From assembly GCF_002929495.1 (NCBI RefSeq), contig NZ_PJJJ01000035.1, positions 234,162 through 298,161 on the forward strand: a stretch of 64,000 bases of DNA. The letters are read 5' to 3'. The notes beneath the pieces were generated by a model that saw only the letters and a list, made by a program, of their open reading frames with translations, ran no database searches and was not told the origin of the DNA. Position 1 is the stretch's first letter; each line of letters begins with the position of its first letter. Of the stretch, positions 39,092-47,608 are shown piece by piece. Position numbers and translations under genes: made by a program. Source of the DNA: Cryobacterium sp. Y82 (lineage in GTDB: Bacteria; Actinomycetota; Actinomycetes; Actinomycetales; Microbacteriaceae).

Positions 39092-39913
39092 TCAGACCGC
39101 GTCAACGGCATCCGCTTTGCGGTAGACCGAGCGCACCATGAGCCACGAAACAATCAGGAGCGGCGCGTACAGCGGGATGCCCATGAGGAGTTTCATCGAG
39201 GCGAGTAATTCAACGTTGTTGGCCAGGTAAAGCGGCAGTTGCACGGCGAGGCGAGCGAAAAAGAGACCGGTCCAACACAGGGTGAGGATGGTCAGCACTC
39301 GGCGCTTGGACGCGTCGAGGCGCCAGGCGACACCGTCACCCATGAGAAAACCGACGGCCACGCCGATGAGCGGCCAGCGCACGAGTACGGAGAGCAACAG
39401 GGCCGCACCGTAGCCGGCGTTGGTCCACAGGCCCACCAGAAAGAAGTCGGACGGTTTACCCGAGAACAATGCGAGCGCGACGCTGATCGCAGTTCCAACG
39501 AGGCCGCCGAGTGCCGGCGTCGTGGTCTGCCTGGTGATCGCCCGCAGGGCAACGAAGATCACGCCGATCACGAGCGGCGCCACGAGCGAGGGCAGCAAGG
39601 TGCCGATCGGGTCGCTCGTCACGTCTGTGGAGGGATCGATAGTGAGCGAGTAGGTGATCAGAAAGACCAAGCCCGGCAGTACAGCTTCAATCAGGCCGCG
39701 AATGCCGCCCATCGCCGCCAGCAGCGCCTGTCCACCGATCGGCTTACCCTCGGTAACCGCGCCGAACCCGGCGCGCCGCGCCGCACCGGCCATCGACTCG
39801 GCAAACAGTCCGGAGGCTGCCGGAGGCAACTCGTCCTTCGGTGCGGCGTGCGGTTCGCTGGACTGCTCTGACTGACCGGGCTGCTCCGGCTGATCTTTGG
39901 GGGTGTCGCTCAT
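39092..39913 (-). CDS. DUF3159 family membrane protein
   Basis: The 273-residue protein has a Glu/Gln/Pro-rich cytosolic N-terminus (about 1-70) and about five to six membrane segments, with GGIRGLIEAVLPGLVFLI and VGLWTNAGYGAAL as landmarks of DUF3159. No function is known. It is 7 nt from DUF3710 and belongs to a conserved actinobacterial set with DUF3710 and dut. Confidence 0.9.
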   Translation of the reverse strand: MSDTPKDQPEQPGQSEQSSEPHAAPKDELPPAASGLFAESMAGAARRAGFGAVTEGKPIGGQALLAAMGGIRGLIEAVLPGLVFLITYSLTIDPSTDVTSDPIGTLLPSLVAPLVIGVIFVALRAITRQTTTPALGGLVGTAISVALALFSGKPSDFFLVGLWTNAGYGAALLLSVLVRWPLIGVAVGFLMGDGVAWRLDASKRRVLTILTLCWTGLFFARLAVQLPLYLANNVELLASMKLLMGIPLYAPLLIVSWLMVRSVYRKADAVDAV

Positions 39914-39920
39914 GGCCTGT

Positions 39921-40550
39921 TTAGACTGCGGTGGGCTCGGTCGCGCCAGCAGGGGTGGCCGGCATACGTAGTGGAATCAGATCACGCGGCGGCATCGGTG
40001 TGGACCCGCGCACGACGACGATGCTGCGGAAGAGGTCTTCGATCTGCGCGGCAGCCTCTGGGTCGATTGCGCCCTCGCCGGCGATGACACCCCGCAGGAA
40101 CCAGCGGGGGCCATCGACGCCGATGAAGCGTGCAAGGCGGGTGACGCCGCCGGCTTCCTGTCCGGCCGCAACGGGGATCTCGGCGACGAGTTCGGGGCCG
40201 AACGGGCCTTCTCGCGGAGTTGTGGTTCCACCCTGCTTGCCGATCTGGTCGGCGATCTGATCGCGAATTTCATGCCACAGGCCGCTCGAGCGCGGCGCGG
40301 CGAACGGCTGCACTTGCAGGGTTGATCCGGCGAAGTCAAGGCCGATGGCCACCACACGCTTACTTCCCTCTTCAATTTCGAGGCGCAGGTGCAGCCCCTC
40401 CCGCGGGAGGATCTTGATACCACCGAGATCCACATACGGACGTACCGGGTTGGCCTCTGACTCGTCGAGCGGGCCCTCGGTCTCGCGGTCTTCGGGCGCC
40501 GACTTCGGCATCGGCTCGGGGATCTCCCCAGGCTTCGTGAGGTCACTCAC
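39921..40550 (-). CDS. DUF3710 family protein
   Basis: A soluble 209-residue protein of the actinobacterial DUF3710 family. Typical are an acidic start, PYVDLGGIKILPREGLHLRL and the GVDGPRWFLRGVIAGE segment. Function is unknown. The start overlaps the dut stop by 4 nt, so it is made together with dUTPase. Confidence 0.92.
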   Translation of the reverse strand: MSDLTKPGEIPEPMPKSAPEDRETEGPLDESEANPVRPYVDLGGIKILPREGLHLRLEIEEGSKRVVAIGLDFAGSTLQVQPFAAPRSSGLWHEIRDQIADQIGKQGGTTTPREGPFGPELVAEIPVAAGQEAGGVTRLARFIGVDGPRWFLRGVIAGEGAIDPEAAAQIEDLFRSIVVVRGSTPMPPRDLIPLRMPATPAGATEPTAV

Positions 40551-41056
40551 TGGTTGTCTCCTGACTGTGGGACCGTACGGCCCGATACTGGTGCACTGGT
40601 GTGAGTGCTCGCTGCCGGGCGGGGCACAACACCGGTCGAGCCGAAACCGTTCTCACCGCGCTGGCTGCCCGGCAGCTTGTCGACGGCAATGAACGTGGCA
40701 CGAACGACGGGCATCACGATGAGTTGGGCGATGCGATCGCCGACAGCGATCGTAAACGATTCAAACAGATCGGTGTTCAGCAAGGTCACCTTGATTTCGC
40801 CGCGGTAGCCAGCATCCACTGTGCCGGGAGAGTTTACGATCGTGATGCCATATTTGACGGCCAGACCGCTTCGAGGAACAACGAAGGCCGCAAAGCCATC
40901 GGGAAGGGCGATCGACACGCCGGTACCGACAAGTGCACGGGTTCCCGGGGCCAGCACGTGCGCCTCGGCCGCGTGCAGGTCTGCCCCGGCATCACCGGGG
41001 TGTGCGTAGTTGGGGAGGATGGATGCCTGGATCAGTACTTCGACGCTTTCTGCCAC
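40547..41056 (-). CDS. dut: dUTP diphosphatase
   Basis: Trimeric dUTPase of 169 residues that keeps uracil out of DNA and supplies dUMP. The five motifs are recognisable: AGADLHAAE, PRSGLAVKYGI, NSPGTVDAGYRGEIKV, DRIAQLIV and the C-terminal GENGFGSTG, which closes the active site. Heads the dut-DUF3710-DUF3159 operon, divergent from the DUF3093 gene with a 38-nt gap. Confidence 0.97.
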   Translation of the reverse strand: MAESVEVLIQASILPNYAHPGDAGADLHAAEAHVLAPGTRALVGTGVSIALPDGFAAFVVPRSGLAVKYGITIVNSPGTVDAGYRGEIKVTLLNTDLFESFTIAVGDRIAQLIVMPVVRATFIAVDKLPGSQRGENGFGSTGVVPRPAASTHTSAPVSGRTVPQSGDNQ

Positions 41057-41094
41057 GTGTCGAGGGTAGTGCAGATATCTGATCGAATAGAGCC

Positions 41095-41547
41095 ATGCCT
41101 GAATACCGTGAAAAACTGTGGCCCAACGTCTGGGCCTTCATCGTTACCGCCCTGGTGATACCAGCGAGCATTCTCGTGCTCGTACCGATTTCCCTGTTTG
41201 CGGGGATCGTCACGGCCGCGGTTTTGTACGGCGGATGCGTGCTGCTGCTCGTGCTGGCCGCGCCGGTCGTGCGCGTGCAGAACGGCGTTTTGACCGCCGG
41301 ACCCGCCACGATCTCTACCGGGCTTCTCGGCGAAGCAACGGCATATGAGAAGTCGGAAGCCACGCAGGAGCGTGGGCCCCGCCTGGACGCCCGAGCCTGG
41401 CTGCTCATTCGCGGCTGGATCGACCCGGTCGTGCGCGTGCCCATCGTCGATGCGACCGACCCGGCGCCGTACTGGGTCATTTCCACCCGTCACCCAACAA
41501 AGTTGGCCGCCGCGATCAATGAATCGCGAACGGCCAACGTGGAGTGA
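41095..41547 (+). CDS. DUF3093 family membrane protein
   Basis: A 150-residue protein with two adjacent hydrophobic segments (about 10-60) and a C-terminal soluble part with the DARAWLLIRGWIDPVVRVP and WVISTRHPTKLAAAI strands of DUF3093. No function is known. It converges on the DUF4193 gene with a 4-nt gap and diverges from dut. Confidence 0.9.
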   Translation: MPEYREKLWPNVWAFIVTALVIPASILVLVPISLFAGIVTAAVLYGGCVLLLVLAAPVVRVQNGVLTAGPATISTGLLGEATAYEKSEATQERGPRLDARAWLLIRGWIDPVVRVPIVDATDPAPYWVISTRHPTKLAAAINESRTANVE

Positions 41548-41551
41548 AGGT

Positions 41552-41851
41552 TTAGGAGTCGCACTCCAGGCAGACGGTGCCGAGCTTGGTCTCGTGTCCC
41601 ATCTGCGAGCGGTGCTTCACGAGGAAGCAATTCACGCAGGTGAATTCGTCGGCCTGCGCGGGCAGGACGACGACATCGAGATCCAGGTCGGACAGGTCGG
41701 CGCCCGGAAGGTCGAACCCACCGGGGTTGTCGGAGTCGTCGACATCAACGCTGCCGGACATCTTGTCTGGCACACGTTCCTTGAGAGCCTCGATCGACTC
41801 AGAGTCGTCTTCAGTCTTTCGGGGTGCGTCGTAATCGGTTGCCATGCCCAT
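41552..41851 (-). CDS. DUF4193 small zinc-binding-type protein
   Basis: The 99-residue product has an acidic N-terminus with MATDYDAPRK and ends in two Cys pairs, CVNC and CLEC, that could bind a metal. This matches DUF4193, abundant and conserved in actinobacteria but uncharacterised. Divergent from sepH. Confidence 0.92.
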   Translation of the reverse strand: MGMATDYDAPRKTEDDSESIEALKERVPDKMSGSVDVDDSDNPGGFDLPGADLSDLDLDVVVLPAQADEFTCVNCFLVKHRSQMGHETKLGTVCLECDS

Positions 41852-42045
41852 CCATTTCAGTTACGCCGAAAAACGAAATCGGCGGCCACAGTTTCCAACA
41901 ATCCAGACGGAATAGCAAACCGCCCGCCAACCTTTTTATTCGGACACGAAGAAACAACTTGCGGCACGCCCGGCGTATTCCCGCAAAAAGGCACCAACCC
42001 GTGGCAGTCTTGCAGCCAACGGTAATCGCGAGAGGGCTTGTCTTC

Positions 42046-43200
42046 ATGCAGGAATTGAAGGTTATTGGGGTTGAGAACGGTGCGCTGCTCGCAGCGTCCG
42101 AAGATGGCGATCGATATCGCATCGCCATTGACGAGGTTCTTCAGTCCCGGCTTCGCCAAACCCAGACGGAACGCGTTAACGCTCCCAAGCTGTCCCCGCG
42201 GGAAGTTCAGGCGCACATTCGCTCCGGCATGTCCGCCGAGGACGTCGCTGCGGTCACCGGGGCATCGCTCGAGTACGTGCGCCGCTTCGAAGGTCCGGTC
42301 GTGGCCGAGCGGGAGTACATCGTATCCTCGGCGCTGAGTGTTCCGGTGCACACCGCCATCGACCCCGATCCGATCGACGAGAACGTCAACTTCGGCAGTG
42401 TCATTCGTGAACGGCTCGCCTCACTCGGTGCGACCGGCGAACGCTGGGCGAGCTGGAAAGAGCCCGGCGGCGGCTGGATTGTCAAGCTGTCGTTCACGGC
42501 CGACGAGATCGACCACGACGCCCGCTGGGGCTTTGAACCGAAGAAGAATTCGCTGTCGCCGGTCGGCAGCGAAGCTGTCGCGCTGTCGCAGCAGGGAGAG
42601 CTCAAGGGTTCGTTGATCCCGCGCCTGCGTGCCGTCGGCTCCGAGACGAGCACCGCCGACGTGTCACGATTCGACAGTAACGCCTTTAACTTCAAGGAAT
42701 CCCTCGCCGACGAAATCCTGAACGACACCAGCCCCAACCTCGAAGCCGTGCCGCACTCGCGCTCGCTGAGCCGGGACGATGCGGTGTCGAAAGCGGCCAT
42801 CAAGCGTGCTGCAGAGCCGGCCTCGAACATGAGCGAAACCGCCGACCTTCTGGAATCATTGCGTCGACGACGCGGCGAACGCGAGGCGGCGTCGAGCGCG
42901 GATGCGTCTGCGTCTGCGTCTGCGTCTGCGGCCAAGCCGATGGCATCCGCTTCGGTGCCGACGCCCACGCAGTCGCTGCGACCCCGACCGGCGACGTCGA
43001 GCGACGCCACGGTCACCGATGAGTCCAGTGCGGCGCCCGCCACAACCCCCGAGCCAACCGGTAACGTTTGGGCCAACCAGGCGGCCCGCGCCCAGGAACG
43101 TACGAATCACGGTCGTACTGCGCCCAAACGCGGCCGGGCATCCATGCCGAGCTGGGACGAGATCGTGTTCGGGGCTCGCACCGACGACGACTTGGGCTAG
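42046..43200 (+). CDS. sepH: Septation protein SepH (DUF3071)
   Basis: SepH is an actinobacterial cell-division protein that promotes FtsZ assembly. The conserved N-terminal domain (MQELKVIGVENGALLAASED, with helix-turn-helix-like LSPREVQAHIRSGMSAEDVA) is intact, followed by WKEPGGGWIVKLSFTADEIDHDARWGF and a disordered Ala/Ser-rich C-terminal region ending MPSWDEIVFGARTDDD, the usual terminal motif. I start at ATG 42046; the frame is open to 41824 but the first part is not conserved. Length 384 is normal. Confidence 0.93.
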   Translation: MQELKVIGVENGALLAASEDGDRYRIAIDEVLQSRLRQTQTERVNAPKLSPREVQAHIRSGMSAEDVAAVTGASLEYVRRFEGPVVAEREYIVSSALSVPVHTAIDPDPIDENVNFGSVIRERLASLGATGERWASWKEPGGGWIVKLSFTADEIDHDARWGFEPKKNSLSPVGSEAVALSQQGELKGSLIPRLRAVGSETSTADVSRFDSNAFNFKESLADEILNDTSPNLEAVPHSRSLSRDDAVSKAAIKRAAEPASNMSETADLLESLRRRRGEREAASSADASASASASAAKPMASASVPTPTQSLRPRPATSSDATVTDESSAAPATTPEPTGNVWANQAARAQERTNHGRTAPKRGRASMPSWDEIVFGARTDDDLG

Positions 43201-43212
43201 AAAGCGCGGAGG

Positions 43213-43440
43213 CTAGCCGACGAGCCAGGCGTAGCGCCGTTGCGGGCGGCCGGTCTGGCCGTAGGGCAGGCTGACGACTGCCTGCCCCGTTGTGACGTGG
43301 TATTCCAGATATTTGCGGGCCACCACCCGGGACAGGCCGAGCAGTTCGGCGCACTCCGACGCGGCCAGGTCGGGTTCGCTGCCGAGCAAGGCCGCTGCGG
43401 CCAGCGCAGCCGTCTCCTTGCTGAGACCTTTCGGCTGGCC
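43213..43440 (-). pseudogene. Truncated CitB/DcuR-type response regulator (C-terminal remnant)
   Basis: Only the DNA-binding end of a citrate/C4-dicarboxylate-type response regulator remains: the linker QPKGLSKET, the helix-turn-helix LAASECAELLGLSRVVARKY and the family ending TGRPQRRYAW. The receiver domain, about 130-150 residues, is missing. The open frame continues to 43596 but that part is only the antisense of the TctC remnant. In intact loci this regulator and its sensor kinase flank tctC. Confidence 0.85.
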
Positions 43441-43734
43441 GTTACAAGCGAGGAGCGGGTGCCTGTCATCGACGCACCCACCCTGACCGAAGAAGGCATC
43501 GACCTGGTCTTCACCAACTGGCGCGGTCTCCTGGCCGCACCGGGTCTCACCGATGCCGAGATCGCTCGCCTCGTCAATGCCGTCAGCGTTATGCACGACA
43601 GCCCGGAGTGGATGCGCGTCCTCGAGGACAACAGCTGGACCGATGCCTTCATCACCGGCGACGATTTCAGCACCTTCTTCACCGAACAGGACACCCGCGT
43701 CGCCGACGTGCTGAAAACTCTGGGCCTGGTCTAA
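43435..43734 (+). pseudogene. tctC: Truncated tripartite tricarboxylate transporter binding protein (TctC remnant)
   Basis: The last about 99 residues of a TctC solute-binding protein remain, starting at LAVTSEERVPVIDAPTL and including the family block FTNWRGLLAAPGLTDAEI and the end RVADVLKTLGLV. The signal peptide and first about 220 residues are gone. Homology to TctC begins at 43435, exactly where homology to the response regulator on the other strand ends (43440), which marks a deletion joint. It cannot serve as an exported binding protein. Confidence 0.88.
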
Positions 43735-43736
43735 CC

Positions 43737-44264
43737 ATGACCGCCCCCAGCACAGGAGTAGCCCCCGGGCTGCGCGCCCGACTCCAGGGTCGCTCCGAGC
43801 TCGGCGTCGCCGCCCTGCTCGCGGTGATCGCGATCGTTATCGCGGTCGATACCGCGAACATCCGTCACACCGCCATCAACGTCGGCGTGATGGGACCGCG
43901 GGTCGTTTCCACGATCATCGCGATCGGCCTGGGCCTGTGTGCGATCGCCCTGGCGATCTCTGTGCTGCGGGGCGGCCACGCCGAGGCCGAAGACGGTGAG
44001 GACATTGACCTCACGCAAAAGGCCCACTGGCCGACCGTCTTCGGCCTCGGCGGCCTGATTTTCGTGTTTGCCCTCACGATGGACTTTCTCGGCTTCGTGA
44101 TCGGCAGCGCGCTGCTGTTCTACGGTTCCGCACTGCTGCTCGGCTCAAAGCGCTTCATCTGGGCGCTCGTGATCGGCATTCTTCTGGCCGTTGGCACGTT
44201 CTACGGCTTCGTACTGGGCCTCGGCATTAACCTGCCGGCCGGCCTATTGACGGGAATTCTCTAA
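43737..44264 (+). CDS. tctB: Tripartite tricarboxylate transporter small membrane subunit TctB
   Basis: The 175-residue protein has four hydrophobic segments in the usual TctB pattern, with VGVMGPRVVSTIIAIGL near the second and VLGLGINLPAGLLTGIL at the end. It looks intact. TctB needs TctA and TctC to function, and both neighbours are broken, so this gene is probably non-functional in effect (inference). Starts 3 nt after the tctC remnant and overlaps tctA by one base. Confidence 0.9.
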   Translation: MTAPSTGVAPGLRARLQGRSELGVAALLAVIAIVIAVDTANIRHTAINVGVMGPRVVSTIIAIGLGLCAIALAISVLRGGHAEAEDGEDIDLTQKAHWPTVFGLGGLIFVFALTMDFLGFVIGSALLFYGSALLLGSKRFIWALVIGILLAVGTFYGFVLGLGINLPAGLLTGIL

Positions 44265-45747
44265 TGGAAAACCTCACCCTGCTGATGGAGGGGTTCAGTA
44301 ACGCGCTGACCCTGCAAAACCTGCTGTTCGCCCTCATCGGTGTACTGCTCGGCACCGCCGTCGGCGTGCTGCCCGGTATCGGCCCGGCCATGACCGTGGC
44401 CCTGCTGCTGCCGCTCACGTATGCGCTGGACGTGACGGGGTCGCTGATCATGTTCGCCGGTATCTACTACGGCGGCATGTATGGCGGGTCGACGACCTCG
44501 ATTCTGCTCAATGCCCCTGGCGAATCCTCCTCGGTCGTCACGGCACTCGAGGGCAACAAGATGGCCAAGGCCGGCCGCGGCGCCCAGGCGCTCGCGACCG
44601 CCGCGATCAGCTCCTTCGTGGCCGGCACCCTCGCCACCGGCGCCCTCGTCTTCGTCGCCCCCTTCATCGTGGCGATCGCGATTGGGCTGGGGGCTCCGTC
44701 GTACTTCGCGATGATGGTCTTCGCCTTCGTCGCCGTGAGCGCAGTGCTTGGCTCGAGCCGTATTCGAGGTCTCGCCTCGCTGTTCATCGGGCTGACCATC
44801 GGGCTCGTGGGGCTCGATGGCACGACCGGGCAAGCACGGCTGACCTTCGGCCAACCGCTTCTTTCCGGTGGTATCGACGTCGTCGTCATCGCCGTGGCCC
44901 TGTTCGCAGTCGGTGAAGCCCTGTGGATCGCCGCCCACCTGCGTCACGGAATACCACCGACGATCCCGGTCGGTGTGCCGTGGATGGGCAAGGACGACTG
45001 GAAGCAGCCAACAACGCTTCCGCCGCGGGAACGCTGGTGCCGCTTCTGACCCTCGGTCTGCCCACCACGGCAACCGCCGCCGTGATGATCGCCGCATTCA
45101 ACCAGTACAACATCCCTCCGGGTCCGATGCTGTTTCAGAACGAACCTGTTCTGGTCTGGACGCTAATCGCGAGCCTATTTATCGGTAATGCTCTGCTGCT
45201 GGCGCTCAATCTGCCGCTCGCCCCGCTCTGGGCGAAACTGCTGCGCATTCCGCGGCCCTACCTCTACGCCGGTATTCTATTCTTCGCCACGCTCGGCGCC
45301 TACTCGGCCGGTATGCAGATCTTAAACATCGGTATTCTGCTCCTTCTCGGCGCCCTCGGCTACATGGCCAGGCGCTTCGGGTTTCCGGTGCTGCCGATCA
45401 TCGTCGGGGCCATCGTCGGCCTGGAGATGGAACGCCAGCTACGCCGCGCGCTGCAGATCAGTGCTGGCGACCCGGCTGCACTGCTGAGCGAACCGCTCGC
45501 GGTCGTCGTTTATAGCGTGATCGTGTTGTTCCTGGCCGGTTTGCCCATCGTCAAGGCGCTGCTTCGTCGGTTCGGCCGCGGCGGACCTACCGACGACCCC
45601 CCGGCAGGCGGCGGCACGGACGGCACCGACGGCTTCCGCGAGGATGGGTCGACCGTGCAGTTCGATGCCTTCGGAACCCAGGCCACGGACGGTAGTGCCC
45701 GCGTGATCCGCGTGATTCGGCCCAAAGTCGGGCGGTGCGGAAGGTAG
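44264..45747 (+). pseudogene. tctA: Interrupted tripartite tricarboxylate transporter large membrane subunit (tctA)
   Basis: The first 261-codon frame (44264-45049) is a good TctA N-half: GVLPGIGPAMTVALLLPLTY, GGMYGGSTTSILLNAPGE and LEGNKMAKAGRGAQAL, up to VPWMGKDDWK. The homology then resumes in another frame at EAANNASAAGTLVPLLTLGL (about 45003) and runs to 45747. About 60 residues normally between these blocks, including the second conserved PAGGAE-type loop, are missing. So an internal deletion plus frameshift breaks the gene. Flanking residues are otherwise well conserved, so the damage seems recent. Confidence 0.9.
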
Positions 45748-45759
45748 CAGATCGGTTGG

Positions 45760-46413
45760 GTGAGTCACGCCCGGCGCTTCCAGGCCCAGGGGCTAACCGG
45801 GGTTGCGCTCCCCGGTGCGGTCGCCGTCGCCGAGCGGATGCTCGCGGTGCAGGCCCAGGACTACCCTGCGGCGCAGTGGGCCCTCGGGGTGCGCTCCCCC
45901 GGCACGACGCTCCATGACGTCCAGGCCGTCATTTCGGCCGGCGAGATCGTACGGTCCTGGCCGATGCGAGGCACGCTGCATTTCGTTCCGGCCCGCGAAC
46001 TGGGCTGGATGCAGAATCTCACGACACCGCGGCTGCTCGCGAAAACCCGCACGATCAACGAGCGACTCGGCCTTGATTGGGCCGTGCTGGAGCGAGCCCG
46101 CGAAGCTGCGATCGCCGCCCTGACCGGCCAGAAACAGCTCAGCCGCGCCGAATTCATGGCCATGCTGCGAGCGACGGCTATATCGACAGAGGGTCAGCGC
46201 GGGCATCACATGATCGTGCATCTTGCCCGTACCGGAACCCTGTGCTGGGGGCGGCACGTCGGTACGCAGCAGGGACTCTTGCTCGACGAATGGGTGCCCA
46301 ACCCCCGCCGGTTCGAGCGCGACGAAGCGCTCGGCGAGTTCGTCTACCGGTACTTTCTCGGCCATGGGCCCGCGACACTGGTCGATTCGGCGTGCCAAAT
46401 CGGCAGACCGTGA
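45760..46413 (+). pseudogene. Truncated winged-helix (HTH_42, AlkZ/YcaQ-like) protein
   Basis: The 217-residue frame matches the first half of the HTH_42 family, related to DNA glycosylases that unhook interstrand crosslinks: AERMLAVQAQDYPAAQWALG, WPMRGTLHFV, GQRGHHMIVHLA and LLLDEWVPNPRR. Family proteins are about 350-390 residues; here homology stops after YFLGHGPATLVD and a stop codon follows. A neighbouring frame just beyond shows a weak match (QTVKADAP), suggesting a frameshift followed by loss of the 3' half before the next gene. Confidence 0.75.
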
Positions 46414-46467
46414 AAGCGGATGCGCCGGCATTCACTCGACGCACCCGGCACGGGTTAGCCTTGACCG

Positions 46468-47511
46468 GTGAAACTAACCTCGGCCCTGCGCGTCCCCAAA
46501 CGGCTCCCGCTGCTGCAGGTCGTCAAGGTGGCCGTCGCCGTCGCCCTGGCCTGGGTAGCCTCCCAGCTGCTGCTACCGAGCGACCTGCCGATCTTTGCTG
46601 CGATCGCGGCCCTGCTCGTAGTGCAGCCGAGCGTCAACCAGACCCTCGGGCGAGCGATCGAACGCACCGCGGGCGTCATCGGCGGTGTCATCATCGCTTC
46701 CACGATCGGTTTCTTCCTCGGCGAGTCCAGCTGGGTCGTGCTCGGCACGATTATGGTCAGCCTGCTCGTTGCCTGGGCACTGCGCCTGTCCCCCTCCTCG
46801 GCGAGTCAAATTCCCATCAGTGCCATGCTCGTACTCGCCCTCGGTGCCACGACACCCGGGTACGCCCTCGATCGCATCTTCGAGACGTTCATCGGGGCGG
46901 GAATCGCCCTCGTCATCAACGCCCTCATCGTTCCCCCGGTATTGATTGCGCCCGCCCGCGACGCCGTCGGGCTGCTGGCCCGAGAGCTGGCCGACACCTT
47001 CGACCGCATTGCGCAGGCGCTGCGCACCCCGCAGAGCCCGATCGACCTGATGGAATTGATGATCAAGGCCCGGCTGCTGCGCCCCATGCTCGCGTCGGCA
47101 GAGAAGGCCATCGCGCAGGCCGAGGAAAGCCTCATGCTCAACCCTCGCAAGGCCAAGCTGCGCCTGGCCCTCGATGCCGACCACGACATGATCGAGCGAC
47201 TGCCGACTCTCGTGACCCGCGCAATCGGCATGACTCGTGCCCTGCACGACCACTACGACCCCTCCCTGCAGTTCGAGCCGACCGTTCAGGCTTTCTCCCG
47301 GGAACTGGCCCGGGCTGCACACGACTTGGCCCTACTCGCCCGCGCCGACGACGACCCGACGTCCTTACCGGAGCCGGCCGCGCCCGACGTGCTCGCCCTG
47401 ACCGCGCCGCTGCGGATCGTGACGCCGCACCCTGACCACTGGATTTTGATCGGATCGCTGATGGAAGACCTGCGCCGGGTGCGCGAGGAGATCGTCGGCG
47501 ACCGCGCCTGA
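46468..47511 (+). CDS. FUSC family (aromatic acid exporter-like) membrane protein
   Basis: A 347-residue protein with six hydrophobic segments in residues 16-155 (for example VVKVAVAVALAWVASQLL and AAIAALLVVQPSVNQTLGRA) followed by a long cytosolic helical domain. This is the short FUSC/ArAE-type layout. Members export aromatic acids or similar anions; the substrate here is unknown. GTG start at 46468. Next to a truncated gene upstream. Confidence 0.85.
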   Translation: MKLTSALRVPKRLPLLQVVKVAVAVALAWVASQLLLPSDLPIFAAIAALLVVQPSVNQTLGRAIERTAGVIGGVIIASTIGFFLGESSWVVLGTIMVSLLVAWALRLSPSSASQIPISAMLVLALGATTPGYALDRIFETFIGAGIALVINALIVPPVLIAPARDAVGLLARELADTFDRIAQALRTPQSPIDLMELMIKARLLRPMLASAEKAIAQAEESLMLNPRKAKLRLALDADHDMIERLPTLVTRAIGMTRALHDHYDPSLQFEPTVQAFSRELARAAHDLALLARADDDPTSLPEPAAPDVLALTAPLRIVTPHPDHWILIGSLMEDLRRVREEIVGDRA

Positions 47512-47608
47512 GCCTCCCGGCCCAGAAACGGATGCTCCGCGGGCCTCGGGCGCAGAATCCGCCGGATAGGTGCGCCCCATTTCGGTGCGCGCTCCAGCCA
47601 CTACAGAG

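Noticed and set aside
43441..43596. N-terminal extension of the minus-strand regulator frame
   Set aside because: This part is the antisense of the TctC remnant and has no similarity to a receiver domain.
44923..45747. Second tctA frame read as a separate gene starting at 44923
   Set aside because: The first 25 codons are out-of-frame tctA sequence; only the part from about 45003 is homologous, so it is the displaced 3' half of one broken gene.
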